Positions 14,381 to 22,658 of a stretch of DNA of 22,658 nt are shown here, piece by piece. The notes under the pieces were generated by a model. That model did not search any database. It was not told the DNA's origin and worked only from the letters and a program-made list of their open reading frames with translations. A program made the position numbers and the translations under genes. Each line of letters begins with the position of its first letter. Positions within the stretch are counted from its first letter, which is position 1. Source of the DNA: a virus. The stretch covers positions 1-22,658 of the IMG/VR virus record IMGVR_UViG_3300030507_000041. One strand, 5' to 3'.

Positions 14381-15180
14381 TGGGTGAGCGTAAGCCCCTG
14401 CTGATCCCGCCTAACGCGCGCTCCACAATCGTAGCGCACGCGCGCGCCGAATATCCCAATGAGAGCTGCGGGCTGCTGTTCGACAATGGTTTCTATTTGC
14501 CGTGCTTCAATTATGCGGCTGATCCGCTGAACGACTTCGAAATCTCCAGCGGAACTTATTCGCAGGCGCTGCTCGACACCTCCAGAAAGATCACCGCGGT
14601 CGTGCATTCGCATCCCGGCTTGCAGCGTCATCCTAGCGCCAGCGACACGCGCGGACAGATCGGTACCGCAGTGCCGTGGGTGATCGTGCCGCTCGACGCC
14701 GAAAACGTGCTGCCGTTCACACAATGGGGCGATCAGCTACCGATGGCGCCGATCCTCGGGCGTCAGTTTTTACATGGCGTGCAGGATTGCTATTCGCTAA
14801 TTCGCGATGTCTACGCGCTCGGGCGGCATGAGTTGGCAAAGCAAGAGATTGATTGGCCGCTGCCGCCGATCGATTTACCGCAGTTTCCGCGCGACGACGG
14901 CTGGTGGATAGGAACTAAAGATAAGCCGGGTGAAAATCTCTACGTCAATAATTCGCTGAAGACTGGATTTATTCAGATTGCGAATACGGAAGCGCGTCCT
15001 GGCGATATGTTTTACATCAAGATTAAGTCCGAACAGGCGAATCACGGCGGCTTGCTAATTGGCGGCGGTCTTATTTTACATCATTTGCCGACGCGCCTGT
15101 CACGTCGCGAACCCTCGGGAATGTGGGTGCGGTCGATTGATCGCTGGATGCGTTACGTCGGGCCGGAGAAAACAAATTGA
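14380..15180 (+). CDS. Tail assembly protein, lambda K-like (JAB protease plus NlpC/P60)
   Basis: The product has 266 residues in two enzyme domains. The first (~1-120) is a JAB/MPN metalloprotease-like domain: E28 in NESCGLL and the zinc motif H76-S-H78-P followed by S86 and D89 (HxHP-x6-SxxD) are all present. The second (~125-266) is NlpC/P60-like: C137 in the context VQDCYSLIRDVY, H222 in NHGGLLIG, and further histidines H234-H235. Both active sites look intact. Lambda gpK acts at the tail tip; a cell-wall peptidase role during entry is the usual inference. I start at ATG 14380, which shares one base with the L stop. A TTG three bases earlier is also possible. Its own stop overlaps the I start. 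Confidence 0.88.
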   Translation: MGERKPLLIPPNARSTIVAHARAEYPNESCGLLFDNGFYLPCFNYAADPLNDFEISSGTYSQALLDTSRKITAVVHSHPGLQRHPSASDTRGQIGTAVPWVIVPLDAENVLPFTQWGDQLPMAPILGRQFLHGVQDCYSLIRDVYALGRHELAKQEIDWPLPPIDLPQFPRDDGWWIGTKDKPGENLYVNNSLKTGFIQIANTEARPGDMFYIKIKSEQANHGGLLIGGGLILHHLPTRLSRREPSGMWVRSIDRWMRYVGPEKTN

Positions 15181-15896
15181 GAAATGTTTATTTGCACGGT
15201 TTTCTCGGCGAGAAATACGGACCTATCTATCGACTAAAAGTCGCGACCGCCGGCGAGGCGATCCGCGCGCTGAACGCCAACTTCAAGGGTTTCACTCGCG
15301 ACATGAGCGAGCACGAATGGGAAGTCGTGCGCGGCGCCGAAGATACCGGAATGCGTCTCGGACTGGAGGATACCAACGCCTTCAGACTGGGTAATGCCGA
15401 CCTGCATTTTATTCCGGTTGTCGCCGGTTCGAAGCGCTCGGGGCTGGTGAAGACGCTGCTGGGCGGCGCGCTGATCGGCGCGGCGCTGTTCATGGTCACG
15501 GGTGGTCTTTCGGCGGTGGCGGGAGCAGGCGTCGCCGCGATGGCGCCAGCGGGTCTCGCTGGCAACCTTGGCATGGTTGGCTTGGCGCTGACCGTCGCCG
15601 GCGTCGCCTCGCTGCTCAGTCCAAAAACTAATCCGCAAAAAACCGGTAATAGCGCGTCTTACGCGCTCGGCGCCGTCAACGTCTATACGCAGGGTAATCC
15701 GGTGCCGCTGGTCTACGGCGAGGTCAACGCCGGCTCGGTTGTAGTTTCATCCGGTCTGTCGGTCGAATTGGTGCCGCCTGGTTTCGTGCCGGTCACTGGC
15801 ACGGTGGTGGATGTGAGCACTCCAGCCGGCTACGTGCCGCTTGGTCTAGGCGGTATGATCTCCGGCACTGTCGGAAGCAACGTAGGATCGACATGA
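15177..15896 (+). CDS. Tail assembly protein, lambda I-like
   Basis: The product has 239 residues. Residues 1-~90 (VYLHGFLGEKYGPIYRLKVA, AIRALNANFKGFTRDM) match the ubiquitin-like N-terminal domain of the lambda tail I family. A Gly/Ala-rich hydrophobic segment follows at ~98-145, probably membrane-active or a buried assembly element. The C-terminal ~70 residues contain SYALGAVNVYTQGNPVPLVYGEV, a segment common near the end of this family where it contacts J. It starts with TTG at 15177, sharing TTGA with the K stop; no ATG lies nearby in frame. Its stop overlaps the J start (ATGA). In lambda this protein assists tip assembly with K and J. Confidence 0.85.
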   Translation: MRNVYLHGFLGEKYGPIYRLKVATAGEAIRALNANFKGFTRDMSEHEWEVVRGAEDTGMRLGLEDTNAFRLGNADLHFIPVVAGSKRSGLVKTLLGGALIGAALFMVTGGLSAVAGAGVAAMAPAGLAGNLGMVGLALTVAGVASLLSPKTNPQKTGNSASYALGAVNVYTQGNPVPLVYGEVNAGSVVVSSGLSVELVPPGFVPVTGTVVDVSTPAGYVPLGLGGMISGTVGSNVGST

Positions 15897-18800
15897 TGAC
15901 GCCGAAGTTTCTTCCCGCGCCCATTCAAGGCTCCGGCGGCGGCAAAAAAGGTGGCGGTAAAGGTGGTGGCGCCTCGACCGCCTCGACCGTAACTTATCCA
16001 AACTCGCTTCAGTCCGATACGCAAATTCAGGTGATCGAGCTGATCTCCGAAGGACCGATCGTCGGACTAGTAAACGGCGGGAATTCGATTCTATTTGGAA
16101 ATACGCCAGTCGTTAATCCCGACGCCACCGTTAATTTTCATGGCGTCAGTTGGAATTTTCAGAACGGCGGTCCCGATCAAATGCCGTTTCCGGGCAATTC
16201 TGGCGCCCAAACGGTATTCAACGTTGGAACCGAGGTGCTCGCCGAACTGAGTATCGTTAGAACTATAGATGATGCTAATACAACCTCGGTGATAATCATC
16301 ACCGAGATTCCTGCACTGATGTCAACTTATAACGGTAGCACTTATCCTTGGACTGTCGGCTGGATGGTCGAGGTTCAACCAGTTGACGGCGCCTGGACAA
16401 CTGTCGTCAATCGGACGATTTATGGCGTGTGCTCGTCGCCGGTTTATATTCAAGATTCATTCGTGCTACCAGTCGGCGGCTTTCCCTGGAATATTCGCTA
16501 CAGTCGCACCATAGCCAACCAAAATGGCACGACCTTTATCGGTCAGACTTTCTTTTCGAGCTATATCGAGGTGGTTGAGGCGCAGCTTACCTATCCCTAC
16601 TCCGCGGTGGTCGCATTGGAGGTTGACGCCGCCTATTTCGGTAGCTCGTCGTTGCCGACGCGCTCCTATGCCGTCAAGGGTCTGATCATCGAGGTGCCGT
16701 CGAATTACGATCCGATCGCTCGAACCTACACCGGCGTTTGGGATGGCACTTTTAAGAACGCATGGACCAATAATCCAGCGTGGATCTTGCGCGATCTGCT
16801 AGTGAACAACCGCTACGGGCTCGGACAGTTCCTTTCGGCAGATATGGTGGATATCTGGGGTCTCTACGCGATCGCCCAATATTGCGACGGTCAGGTCTCC
16901 GATGGTTATGGCGGCATGGAAACCCGCTACACTATGAATATTCAGATTATGGATCAGCAGGAGGCGTTCAAGGTCATTCAGACCATCGCCGCCGCATTTC
17001 GAGGCATGGCGTTCTGGTCGCTGAGCCAGGTGTTTTGCGTGGCGGATATGCCCGCCGACCCAATCAAACTCTACTCGCCGGCGAACGTCATCGGTGGTCA
17101 TTTCGAATATTCCGGCACGGCGATGACCTCGCGTCACTCGGTCGCGCTCGTCACCTGGTATGATCCATCTAATTTTTATATCGCCGCCGTCGAGGTGGTG
17201 ATCGACGACGCGCTGCTGCAAAAATTCGGCTGGCGTCAGCTGGTGATCGACGCGCGCGGCTGCACCACGCGCGCCATGGCTAATCGTTATGGTCGCTGGG
17301 CGATCGACACTGAGGAGACCGCGACCGACACCGTGCAGTTCAGCGCCTCGTTCGATTCGGCGAACATCGTGCCGGGCGACATTATCGCTATCGCCGATCC
17401 CTATAAGGCCGAAGTGCGCGCCGGTGGGCGCATCATTGCTATATCTGGAAATTATGTCACCATTGACGCGCCGTTCGTTCCGGGTGTTGGCGAGACTTAT
17501 AATCTGCTGGTCGAATTACCCGACGGTTCGATCGCCACCGGCGCGATCTACGGCTTCGATGTAACCAATACGATAATCGAGTTGGAGACGGCATTTTCGC
17601 CGCAACCGCAGATCGCCGCGATGTTTGTGATCTCCGGCACCGATGTCGAGCCGCGTCAGTTCACTGTGCTTTCGCGCAATGAGACCGCGCCGAATATCTT
17701 CCAGATCACCGGCTTGTTTTACGATCCGACTAAGTTCGCGCGCATCGAGCAGGATATTAATTTCAATCCTGTGAATTATTATCGTCCGCCCACGACGATC
17801 ATGCCGCCGTCGAATATGACCTTCAATGAGAGCGTGTTTCTGACCAATGGTGTCGGCTCGAATAACCTCACGGTGTCGTGGACGCCTGGTCCTGATTTTC
17901 TCGCCGTCTCCTATCAGGTCTCCGCGCTGACGCCGAATGGTTTCGTTAGTTACGGCTCAGTGTCTCAGGCCACCTTTACGCTGAATAATCCCACCGTCGG
18001 CGAATATACCTTCTATGTTTCGGATGTCGGGCTCGCCGGATTGGTTTCGACGCCGCTGACCGCCAGCTACACCGTCACCAGCTGGACTGGTCAGCCGACG
18101 CCGACTGTTTCGAATTTGGAGATCGCGGGGCAGGGCAACTCGACGACGTTCGGCGGGCAGAATTGCACGGTCGTCTGGAATAATAATTTTCCGATCACAA
18201 GTTACGATTACGGCGCCGCCGGTGAGCCGGCGGGCGGGCAACCCAATCCGTTCTATCGTGACAATTTGGTGCAAATATACGACCCGACGGGTCAGACGCT
18301 GCTGAGCACATGGAGCACCACCACCAATACCTTTGAATATACCTTCGCGCAAAACACTGCCGACAACGCGCCATTCAATCAGCCGGCGCAGCGCTCGTTT
18401 CTGATTGTCGTCACAGTGCGCGACACGCTCGGCAATGAGTCGCAGCCAGTGTCGATTCTGTGCGACAATCCCGTGCCGGCGATGATCATTCCTAATGTCA
18501 CCGCCAGTCTTTCAACTATTTATGTGAACTATCCGCCGCCGGCTGATCTCGATTATTCTGGTTCGATCATCTGGCTCTCAACCACTCAAAATTTCAATCC
18601 GTTGACCACGACGCCAGTTTATAACGGGGCGCTCAACGCTGTGTCGTTTCCGGCGGCGTCGTTCACGACCTACTATGTGATGTTGGCTTGTTACGACGCC
18701 TTCAACCAGCTAAATCTGAACATCTGCCCGGCGATCGCCATCACCGTTGGTGGCGTGCTGGTCGATACGACGCCGCCGCCCGTGCCGACGGGCCTGGCGC

Positions 18801-20536
18801 TGACCACCTCTGCCTCGCTTAACGCAGATGGCACGCTGATGGTCGATTTAAACGCGACATGGGCGCCGACGCCGGAGATGACGCCGCCAGCGGGTGCGCC
18901 GCCAGGCTGGTATAATAATTTCGCCTATTTCAACGTGTCGATTTCTCAAAACGGCGGCGCATATGTCAGTTACCAGACGGCGCTGCCGAGCTTCTCATGG
19001 GATGGGCTCGTAGCCGACACGCCTTATTCGGTCGAAGTCGCCGCGGTGTCGCAAAACGGCTACTCGTCGTATTTTTGCAGCTCGGTCAGTATCACCAGCG
19101 CCGCGCAGACCACTGGTCCCGCTGCGCCGACTTCCTTCACCGTCGCCGCCTCGCTGAAATCAGCCTATCTGCAATGGATTAATCCGAGCAACACCGATCT
19201 CGCCGGCGTGCAAATTTGGCAGAGCATGGATTCGGTCGAGGCGGACGCGGTGCTGGTTGGCTCGGTGTCGGGCCAGGCGTTCACCGTTTCCGGACTGACC
19301 ACCGGCACGGCCTATAATTATTGGCTGCGCCCGTTCAATACCTCGGGATTGTTTGGCGCCTATGTCGGGCCTGTATCGGTCACGCCGGGCCAGGTGGCAA
19401 ACGGCGACATCGCCGCCAGCGCCATCACCGCTGATAAGATTCTCGCCGGCACCATCACCGGCGATCGACTTAACGTGAGCACCTCATTTCCGGCGACGAT
19501 CACCGTCGGCTCGTCGGGCATCACCATGGGTGCGATGCTCAATCCGGCGAACTTGATCAACGCCGGCAGCACGACGATTAATCCGGGCCAAATTCTGATC
19601 GCAGGCTCGACCACATTAGCGAACTGGCAGCAGGGCGGCGACACCACCAAAATCTCCGGCGGCGCTATCTCGGCCAACACCATCGCGGCCAACGCGCTCA
19701 CCATCGGCCTGCGCGGTATCACCGTGACCGGCATTCGGTTTTCGTTCGACGGCTCCAATAATCTCAACTGGACCGCCGGCGCGATCGGCTACGTCGATAA
19801 CTCTGGCACGGCGCAAAATGTGGCGATCAGCGCCGGCACGGCCGCTTGGACCACGGGCACGCTGTATGTCGGTTGGGCGATGGGCGCCACAACGCTCGTC
19901 ACCAACACCGCGCCCTATTCGGCCGCGACCTACGTCGCTCTGGCGGTCTACAGCGGCGGCACCTATCTGGTCGCGGATTATGGTCAGACCACTATCACCG
20001 GAGCGATGATCGTCACCGGCTCGATCACCGCGGCGCAGATCCAGACCGGCACCATAACCGCGGCGCAGATAGCAGCGGGCACGATCACCGCGACGCAGAT
20101 TGCCGCGAATTCAGTCACTTTTGATAAGATGGCGGGCGGCACCATCAGCGCCTCGACGGCGATCTATCTTGGCGGCACCACTTTCGAATTGAGCGCCACC
20201 AATCAGCAGCTGATCATTCAGGACGCGCAGCTGACGCCAGTGACGCGGGTGATCATCGGTAATCTCACCGGCGGCGCCTCGAATTATGGCGCGGAGTTTT
20301 TCAACGCCGCCGGCGCGCTGATCTTTTCTACTGGCGGCGGCATCTCGGCGGCGGCTATCTCGCCGGGTCTAATTGTTGACTCGATGATCACGAGCATCGC
20401 AGCATCGAAGATCGTCGCGACCAGTCTATCGGCTATTTCCGCCAATCTCGGCACGATCACCGCCGGTCAAGCCAGTGATGCCGCTGGTATGTTCGTGATT
20501 AATTTCACCAACGCTAATTTGATCGTGTCGGATTAA
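15893..20536 (+). CDS. Host-specificity / tail tip protein, lambda J-like
   Basis: The product has 1547 residues, a large central tip protein that contacts the host receptor. A Gly/Lys-rich start (~12-28) precedes YPNSLQSDTQIQVIELISEG, the hallmark of the J N-terminus. Conserved J features follow: SYAVKGLIIEVPSNYDP, LRDLLVNNRYGLG near residue 300 and NRYGRWAIDTEE near 465. Several fibronectin-III-like segments occupy ~630-1160. The C-terminal ~380 residues are Thr/Ile/Gly/Ala-rich beta repeats, including three 10-residue units (20021-20110), and probably form a trimeric fibre ending in the receptor-binding region. The ATG at 15893 overlaps the I stop; ATG 15896 is also possible. It is longer than lambda J (about 1130 residues), mainly through added fibronectin-like domains. 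Confidence 0.9.
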   Translation: MMTPKFLPAPIQGSGGGKKGGGKGGGASTASTVTYPNSLQSDTQIQVIELISEGPIVGLVNGGNSILFGNTPVVNPDATVNFHGVSWNFQNGGPDQMPFPGNSGAQTVFNVGTEVLAELSIVRTIDDANTTSVIIITEIPALMSTYNGSTYPWTVGWMVEVQPVDGAWTTVVNRTIYGVCSSPVYIQDSFVLPVGGFPWNIRYSRTIANQNGTTFIGQTFFSSYIEVVEAQLTYPYSAVVALEVDAAYFGSSSLPTRSYAVKGLIIEVPSNYDPIARTYTGVWDGTFKNAWTNNPAWILRDLLVNNRYGLGQFLSADMVDIWGLYAIAQYCDGQVSDGYGGMETRYTMNIQIMDQQEAFKVIQTIAAAFRGMAFWSLSQVFCVADMPADPIKLYSPANVIGGHFEYSGTAMTSRHSVALVTWYDPSNFYIAAVEVVIDDALLQKFGWRQLVIDARGCTTRAMANRYGRWAIDTEETATDTVQFSASFDSANIVPGDIIAIADPYKAEVRAGGRIIAISGNYVTIDAPFVPGVGETYNLLVELPDGSIATGAIYGFDVTNTIIELETAFSPQPQIAAMFVISGTDVEPRQFTVLSRNETAPNIFQITGLFYDPTKFARIEQDINFNPVNYYRPPTTIMPPSNMTFNESVFLTNGVGSNNLTVSWTPGPDFLAVSYQVSALTPNGFVSYGSVSQATFTLNNPTVGEYTFYVSDVGLAGLVSTPLTASYTVTSWTGQPTPTVSNLEIAGQGNSTTFGGQNCTVVWNNNFPITSYDYGAAGEPAGGQPNPFYRDNLVQIYDPTGQTLLSTWSTTTNTFEYTFAQNTADNAPFNQPAQRSFLIVVTVRDTLGNESQPVSILCDNPVPAMIIPNVTASLSTIYVNYPPPADLDYSGSIIWLSTTQNFNPLTTTPVYNGALNAVSFPAASFTTYYVMLACYDAFNQLNLNICPAIAITVGGVLVDTTPPPVPTGLALTTSASLNADGTLMVDLNATWAPTPEMTPPAGAPPGWYNNFAYFNVSISQNGGAYVSYQTALPSFSWDGLVADTPYSVEVAAVSQNGYSSYFCSSVSITSAAQTTGPAAPTSFTVAASLKSAYLQWINPSNTDLAGVQIWQSMDSVEADAVLVGSVSGQAFTVSGLTTGTAYNYWLRPFNTSGLFGAYVGPVSVTPGQVANGDIAASAITADKILAGTITGDRLNVSTSFPATITVGSSGITMGAMLNPANLINAGSTTINPGQILIAGSTTLANWQQGGDTTKISGGAISANTIAANALTIGLRGITVTGIRFSFDGSNNLNWTAGAIGYVDNSGTAQNVAISAGTAAWTTGTLYVGWAMGATTLVTNTAPYSAATYVALAVYSGGTYLVADYGQTTITGAMIVTGSITAAQIQTGTITAAQIAAGTITATQIAANSVTFDKMAGGTISASTAIYLGGTTFELSATNQQLIIQDAQLTPVTRVIIGNLTGGASNYGAEFFNAAGALIFSTGGGISAAAISPGLIVDSMITSIAASKIVATSLSAISANLGTITAGQASDAAGMFVINFTNANLIVSD
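20021..20110 (+). repeat. Three 30-base tandem repeats in the J C-terminal region
   Basis: Three in-frame 30-base units at 20021-20050, 20051-20080 and 20081-20110 encode SITAAQIQTG, TITAAQIAAG and TITATQIAAN. Differences are largely at third positions or conservative, so the protein repeat seems to be kept by selection. Further diverged units (SAITADKILAGTITGDRL) occur about 600 bases upstream. Confidence 0.8.
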
Positions 20537-20539
20537 GTC

Positions 20540-20977
20540 ATGACCAAGCGGCTTTTATTGGGAGCATTTCCAGATGGGGGCTACGGGCTGCGCATTAGCG
20601 AGCCCGGTTACGATGTTACGTCGAATCCCGTGGATAATGAGCAGTTGCTTTTCAATTCAGACTGGCCTGGCGTGCTGCCGATTTACTTACTTGGCAATGT
20701 GTCGGTCAGCAACTCAACTGTGACGGTGACGTATCCCGATAATCTTGGCTATCTACCAATGGCTTCAGTATTGATGAACGACAACGGCGGGGGCTATCAG
20801 GTATTTGCGTTGACAAATAATGTTGTGGATGTCGGATCGCTAAGCGGTTATGTGTTCGAGGGTAACGCTTTTACCAATGTTCAGGTAACTCTATACGTCG
20901 ATCATGCCACCTTTTATTCTAGCGGCACGCTGGACTTTAGTTACGCCATTTATCGCATGAAGGGATTTACGTCATGA
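20540..20977 (+). CDS. Putative tail fibre accessory protein, paralog 1 of 3
   Basis: The product has 145 residues. I do not recognise the family. It is the first of three tandem genes sharing an N-terminal pattern M-x-x-R-hydrophobic-(I/L)-L followed by IS-x-PG-x-D. Here that reads MTKRLLLG, then LRISEPGYDVT. The rest is beta-rich and low in charge, with VDHATFYSSGTLDFSYAIY near the end. It starts three bases after the J stop (TAAGTCATG) and overlaps the next start (ATGA). Placement after J and the strand-rich make-up suggest a tail tip decoration, fibre or receptor-binding protein; this is inference. Confidence 0.55.
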   Translation: MTKRLLLGAFPDGGYGLRISEPGYDVTSNPVDNEQLLFNSDWPGVLPIYLLGNVSVSNSTVTVTYPDNLGYLPMASVLMNDNGGGYQVFALTNNVVDVGSLSGYVFEGNAFTNVQVTLYVDHATFYSSGTLDFSYAIYRMKGFTS

Positions 20978-21447
20978 GCCAGCGCGTCATTTTAGGAAAT
21001 TATGACGGCAATGTCGGCATGTGGATCTCGGCGCCGGGTAAGGACGCCAGTTCGACGGTGTTCGAAGATCTGTTGGTTGATACGACCCGCATCAATATGC
21101 AGCCGATCATGAAAGGTGTAATATCAGGTATATCGATGCCGCAAACCGCCTCTTCGTCGCCGTTCGTAATTTATATAAGCGGGTTGCCGTTCAACGAGAG
21201 CGGCTGGATGAACTGGGGTCTGACCATCACGCACGGGCTTGGTTACGTGCCGCTATGTCATCTATCAATTTTAAACTACGAACCGGGCACTGACTCGCCG
21301 CAAGTATATATTACGAGCACCACATTGACGCTTTTTTACAGTCAGGTTTGGACTAATAGTGGATTAGGTATTCCCAATTCTATGCCTAATCCGATCAGCT
21401 TCAACGCTGACTTTCACTGGACGCTATTTCGTCAGGCGGCGGTGTGA
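20974..21447 (+). CDS. Putative tail fibre accessory protein, paralog 2 of 3
   Basis: The product has 157 residues. The N-terminus MSQRVILGNYDGNVGMWIS and APGKDAS matches the pattern of paralog 1. The middle contains WGLTITHGLGYVPLCHLSI; paralog 1 has a related NLGYLPMASVLMN segment, so the similarity continues into the core. The end (FNADFHWTLFRQ) is again a strand followed by a basic tail. The ATG overlaps the previous stop by four bases. The 'GYVP' core, with strands either side, recalls small phage structural proteins that carry a conserved histidine-Gly-Tyr-x-Pro turn. Function is unknown beyond a likely virion role. Confidence 0.55.
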   Translation: MSQRVILGNYDGNVGMWISAPGKDASSTVFEDLLVDTTRINMQPIMKGVISGISMPQTASSSPFVIYISGLPFNESGWMNWGLTITHGLGYVPLCHLSILNYEPGTDSPQVYITSTTLTLFYSQVWTNSGLGIPNSMPNPISFNADFHWTLFRQAAV

Positions 21448-21935
21448 TGGTCGAGCGCATCATTTTAAACGATACCACGTTTCAAATTAGCCGGCCCGGC
21501 TACGATGTGACCACTTGCACCGAGCAGGAGATCGCCTTCGACGGCTTTCTTGGGCCTTATAATGGCTGTCTGATGTCGGGTGAAAGCTCCGAGGGCTCGA
21601 CAGGTTGGACCAGCTACTCAACCGGAAATCCGTTTCTTGGCGGCGCGACGGTTTATCGCAACTATCTCAATATTCCATTTGGTTTTTCGCTATCAGCGCC
21701 GCCGCAGGTGATTTACACTGTGCGTAATACGGGTGGTGGGTTAACCGGCGGCGCCTGGCCGAGATTCGCGGCGGCGAATAATCCTAGCGGGTCGGGTTAT
21801 GAGACGGCGGTGGTGTGCGGCGCCGTCACCTATGTTGATCACCTGATGCTTTACATCGATACGCCATTCGAGAGCATCTTCACCGGCAGTTACGGTATCG
21901 CCTTCGACATCGCCTATGTGGTGTTTCAAACCTAG
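21447..21935 (+). CDS. Putative tail fibre accessory protein, paralog 3 of 3
   Basis: The product has 162 residues. It begins MVERIILNDTTFQISRPGYD, matching the other two paralogs in the M-x-x-R start and the IS-x-PG-x-D turn. That alignment favours ATG 21447 (sharing one base with the previous stop) over GTG 21444. The middle has SLSAPPQVIYTVRNTGG, in the place of the GYxP core of the others, and the end has VDHLMLYIDTPFES and IAFDIAYVVF, close to the VDHATFY and LDFSYAIY of paralog 1. It is the most Gly/Ser-rich of the three. Function unknown; a tip or fibre component is inferred. Confidence 0.55.
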   Translation: MVERIILNDTTFQISRPGYDVTTCTEQEIAFDGFLGPYNGCLMSGESSEGSTGWTSYSTGNPFLGGATVYRNYLNIPFGFSLSAPPQVIYTVRNTGGGLTGGAWPRFAAANNPSGSGYETAVVCGAVTYVDHLMLYIDTPFESIFTGSYGIAFDIAYVVFQT

Positions 21936-21944
21936 AGGTCTGTA

Positions 21945-22340
21945 ATGTTCGTATTTTATAATCCGACGACGCTGGCGATCGATCATGTCGTGCATATGGC
22001 GCCGCCAAATTACGCGGCGTTTCTGGCGACACGGCCCGATCTGACCTGGGTGCAGACTGATCTGAAGCTTAGTCCGAAGGAAATCGAAATTCTTCCAAAC
22101 AAGACTGTCGGCAAGCGCGTGGCAATGACACTGACGCCGACGCTCGCCAAGGCTGGGCTGGAGAGCACGGTCGCCGGCATTCCGCCTGGCGCGGCGATCA
22201 CTTTTAATGGCGCGGTTCAAGGCGTCATGGATGCAAGCGGGCTGCTCGAATTCACTCCGGCGACCGCTGGCGTCTACAAAATCACCATTACATGCACCGG
22301 TTTTATCAAGGAGGAGCTGTCTCTTGAAATTCTCGCTTAA
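21945..22340 (+). CDS. Putative small tail protein with C-terminal Ig-like segment
   Basis: The product has 131 residues. I do not recognise the family. Residues ~1-55 (FVFYNPTTLAIDHVVHMAPP, ATRPDLTWVQT) are a short alpha/beta stretch. Residues ~60-131, with the central motif GIPPGAAITFNGAVQGVMDA and the ending AGVYKITITCTGF, have the strand pattern of a small Ig-like or PEGA-like domain. AGAGG at 21934-21938 is six bases before the ATG. It sits nine bases after paralog 3 and overlaps the next gene by 17 bases. Position suggests a tail tip or fibre-associated protein, but a chaperone role cannot be excluded. Confidence 0.5.
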   Translation: MFVFYNPTTLAIDHVVHMAPPNYAAFLATRPDLTWVQTDLKLSPKEIEILPNKTVGKRVAMTLTPTLAKAGLESTVAGIPPGAAITFNGAVQGVMDASGLLEFTPATAGVYKITITCTGFIKEELSLEILA

Positions 22341-22658
22341 TCTCGATCTGACGCCTCTCAAGACCGCGGCTTTTACCACGATCGACGCCTCCGCGGCGAA
22401 GATCACGACGAGCTGGAGCGCGCTGGCGCCGATGCACGCCGCGAAACTGCAATCGGCTCAGGCCGTGCTTGCCGGCGCCGCGAAGACACCAGAGTTGATC
22501 GCCGAGGCCGCGCAGCGCAAGCTCACGGTCATTGGACTGTGCCAGCTGATCGTCGAGAAGGCTCAGACGCAGCAGAGCGCGCTACTGGCGCTCGACGCCA
22601 AGCGCCAGGCCGCGAAGGTCGCCGTTGGCGCGGCGACGACACAGCCAGCGATAGACGC
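22324..22658 (+). CDS. Unrecognised Ala-rich protein, TTG start, 3' end outside the window
   Basis: The frame starting at TTG 22324 stays open for 111 codons to the window end. The start is set by an unusually strong ribosome site, AAGGAGGAG (22308-22316), seven bases upstream inside the preceding gene. The product begins LKFSLNLDLTPLKTAAFTTI (TTG would be read as Met) and becomes a long Ala/Gln/Lys-rich helix with one cysteine (VIGLCQLIVEK). Helical, coiled-coil-like make-up and its place at the end of the tail tip region suggest a virion or assembly protein, but I recognise no family. The 17-base overlap with the previous gene suggests coupled translation. Confidence 0.6.
   Translation, partial: MKFSLNLDLTPLKTAAFTTIDASAAKITTSWSALAPMHAAKLQSAQAVLAGAAKTPELIAEAAQRKLTVIGLCQLIVEKAQTQQSALLALDAKRQAAKVAVGAATTQPAID

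Noticed and set aside
1-22658. tRNA genes, CRISPR arrays, insertion sequences, attachment sites
   Set aside because: I looked for cloverleaf signatures, regularly spaced repeats, transposase-like frames and terminal inverted repeats and found none.

Overview
The window is a contiguous piece of a tailed double-stranded DNA phage or prophage with a long non-contractile (siphovirus) tail. Every gene lies on the plus strand. It carries the virion structural module in the usual order: portal, scaffold, major capsid protein, connector and neck genes, tail tube, tail assembly chaperones, tape measure, tail tip (lambda-type M-L-K-I-J) and downstream tip or fibre accessories. The lambda-like tip cassette points to a Gram-negative host. 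The moderately high GC content and the codon habit (frequent GCG/GCC, GAT, ATC) would fit an alphaproteobacterium, but no host gene, integrase, attachment site or tRNA is present to settle host or lifestyle.

Layout: 1-1590 portal (5' truncated); 1571-1637 a cluster of three RNA hairpins; 1650-2528 scaffold; 2529-2669 a non-coding leader with two palindromes and a 13-bp hairpin; 2670-3572 HK97-fold major capsid protein; 3606-3629 intrinsic terminator; 3645-3923 glutaredoxin; 3923-6516 five tightly packed connector, neck and tail-terminator genes; 6520-6548 a good sigma70-type promoter; 6590-7456 major tail tube protein with an inserted domain; 7491-7513 terminator hairpin; 7537-8258 tail chaperones G and G-T, joined by a -1 frameshift at AAACCCT (7887-7893); 8248-13251 a 1667-residue tape measure with an embedded lytic-transglycosylase-like domain; 13263-20536 M, L, K, I and J; 20540-21935 three tandem related small genes; 21945-22340 a small putative tip protein; 22324 to the end, an unrecognised gene with a TTG start that runs off the window.

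How the parts work together: scaffold and capsid protein build the procapsid on the portal, the connector genes close the head, the tube polymerises on the tape measure with help from G and GT, and M, L, K, I and J form the tip that recognises the host. The tape-measure transglycosylase domain and the K-type protease/NlpC protein probably help cross the cell wall.

The most unusual signals are non-coding. A palindrome of consensus ATAAGTCA-N4-TGACTTAT, or a degenerate form of it, recurs in five of the six gaps longer than 40 bases: twice before the capsid gene and once each after capsid, before the tube (degenerate), after the tube, and before L. The sixth gap, between portal and scaffold, instead holds two tandem hairpins with an identical 8-base loop and different but paired stems, directly abutting the scaffold ribosome binding site. 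Among the proteins, the three tandem paralogs after J and the glutaredoxin between head genes stand out. All functional calls come from reading the sequence; no database search was run.
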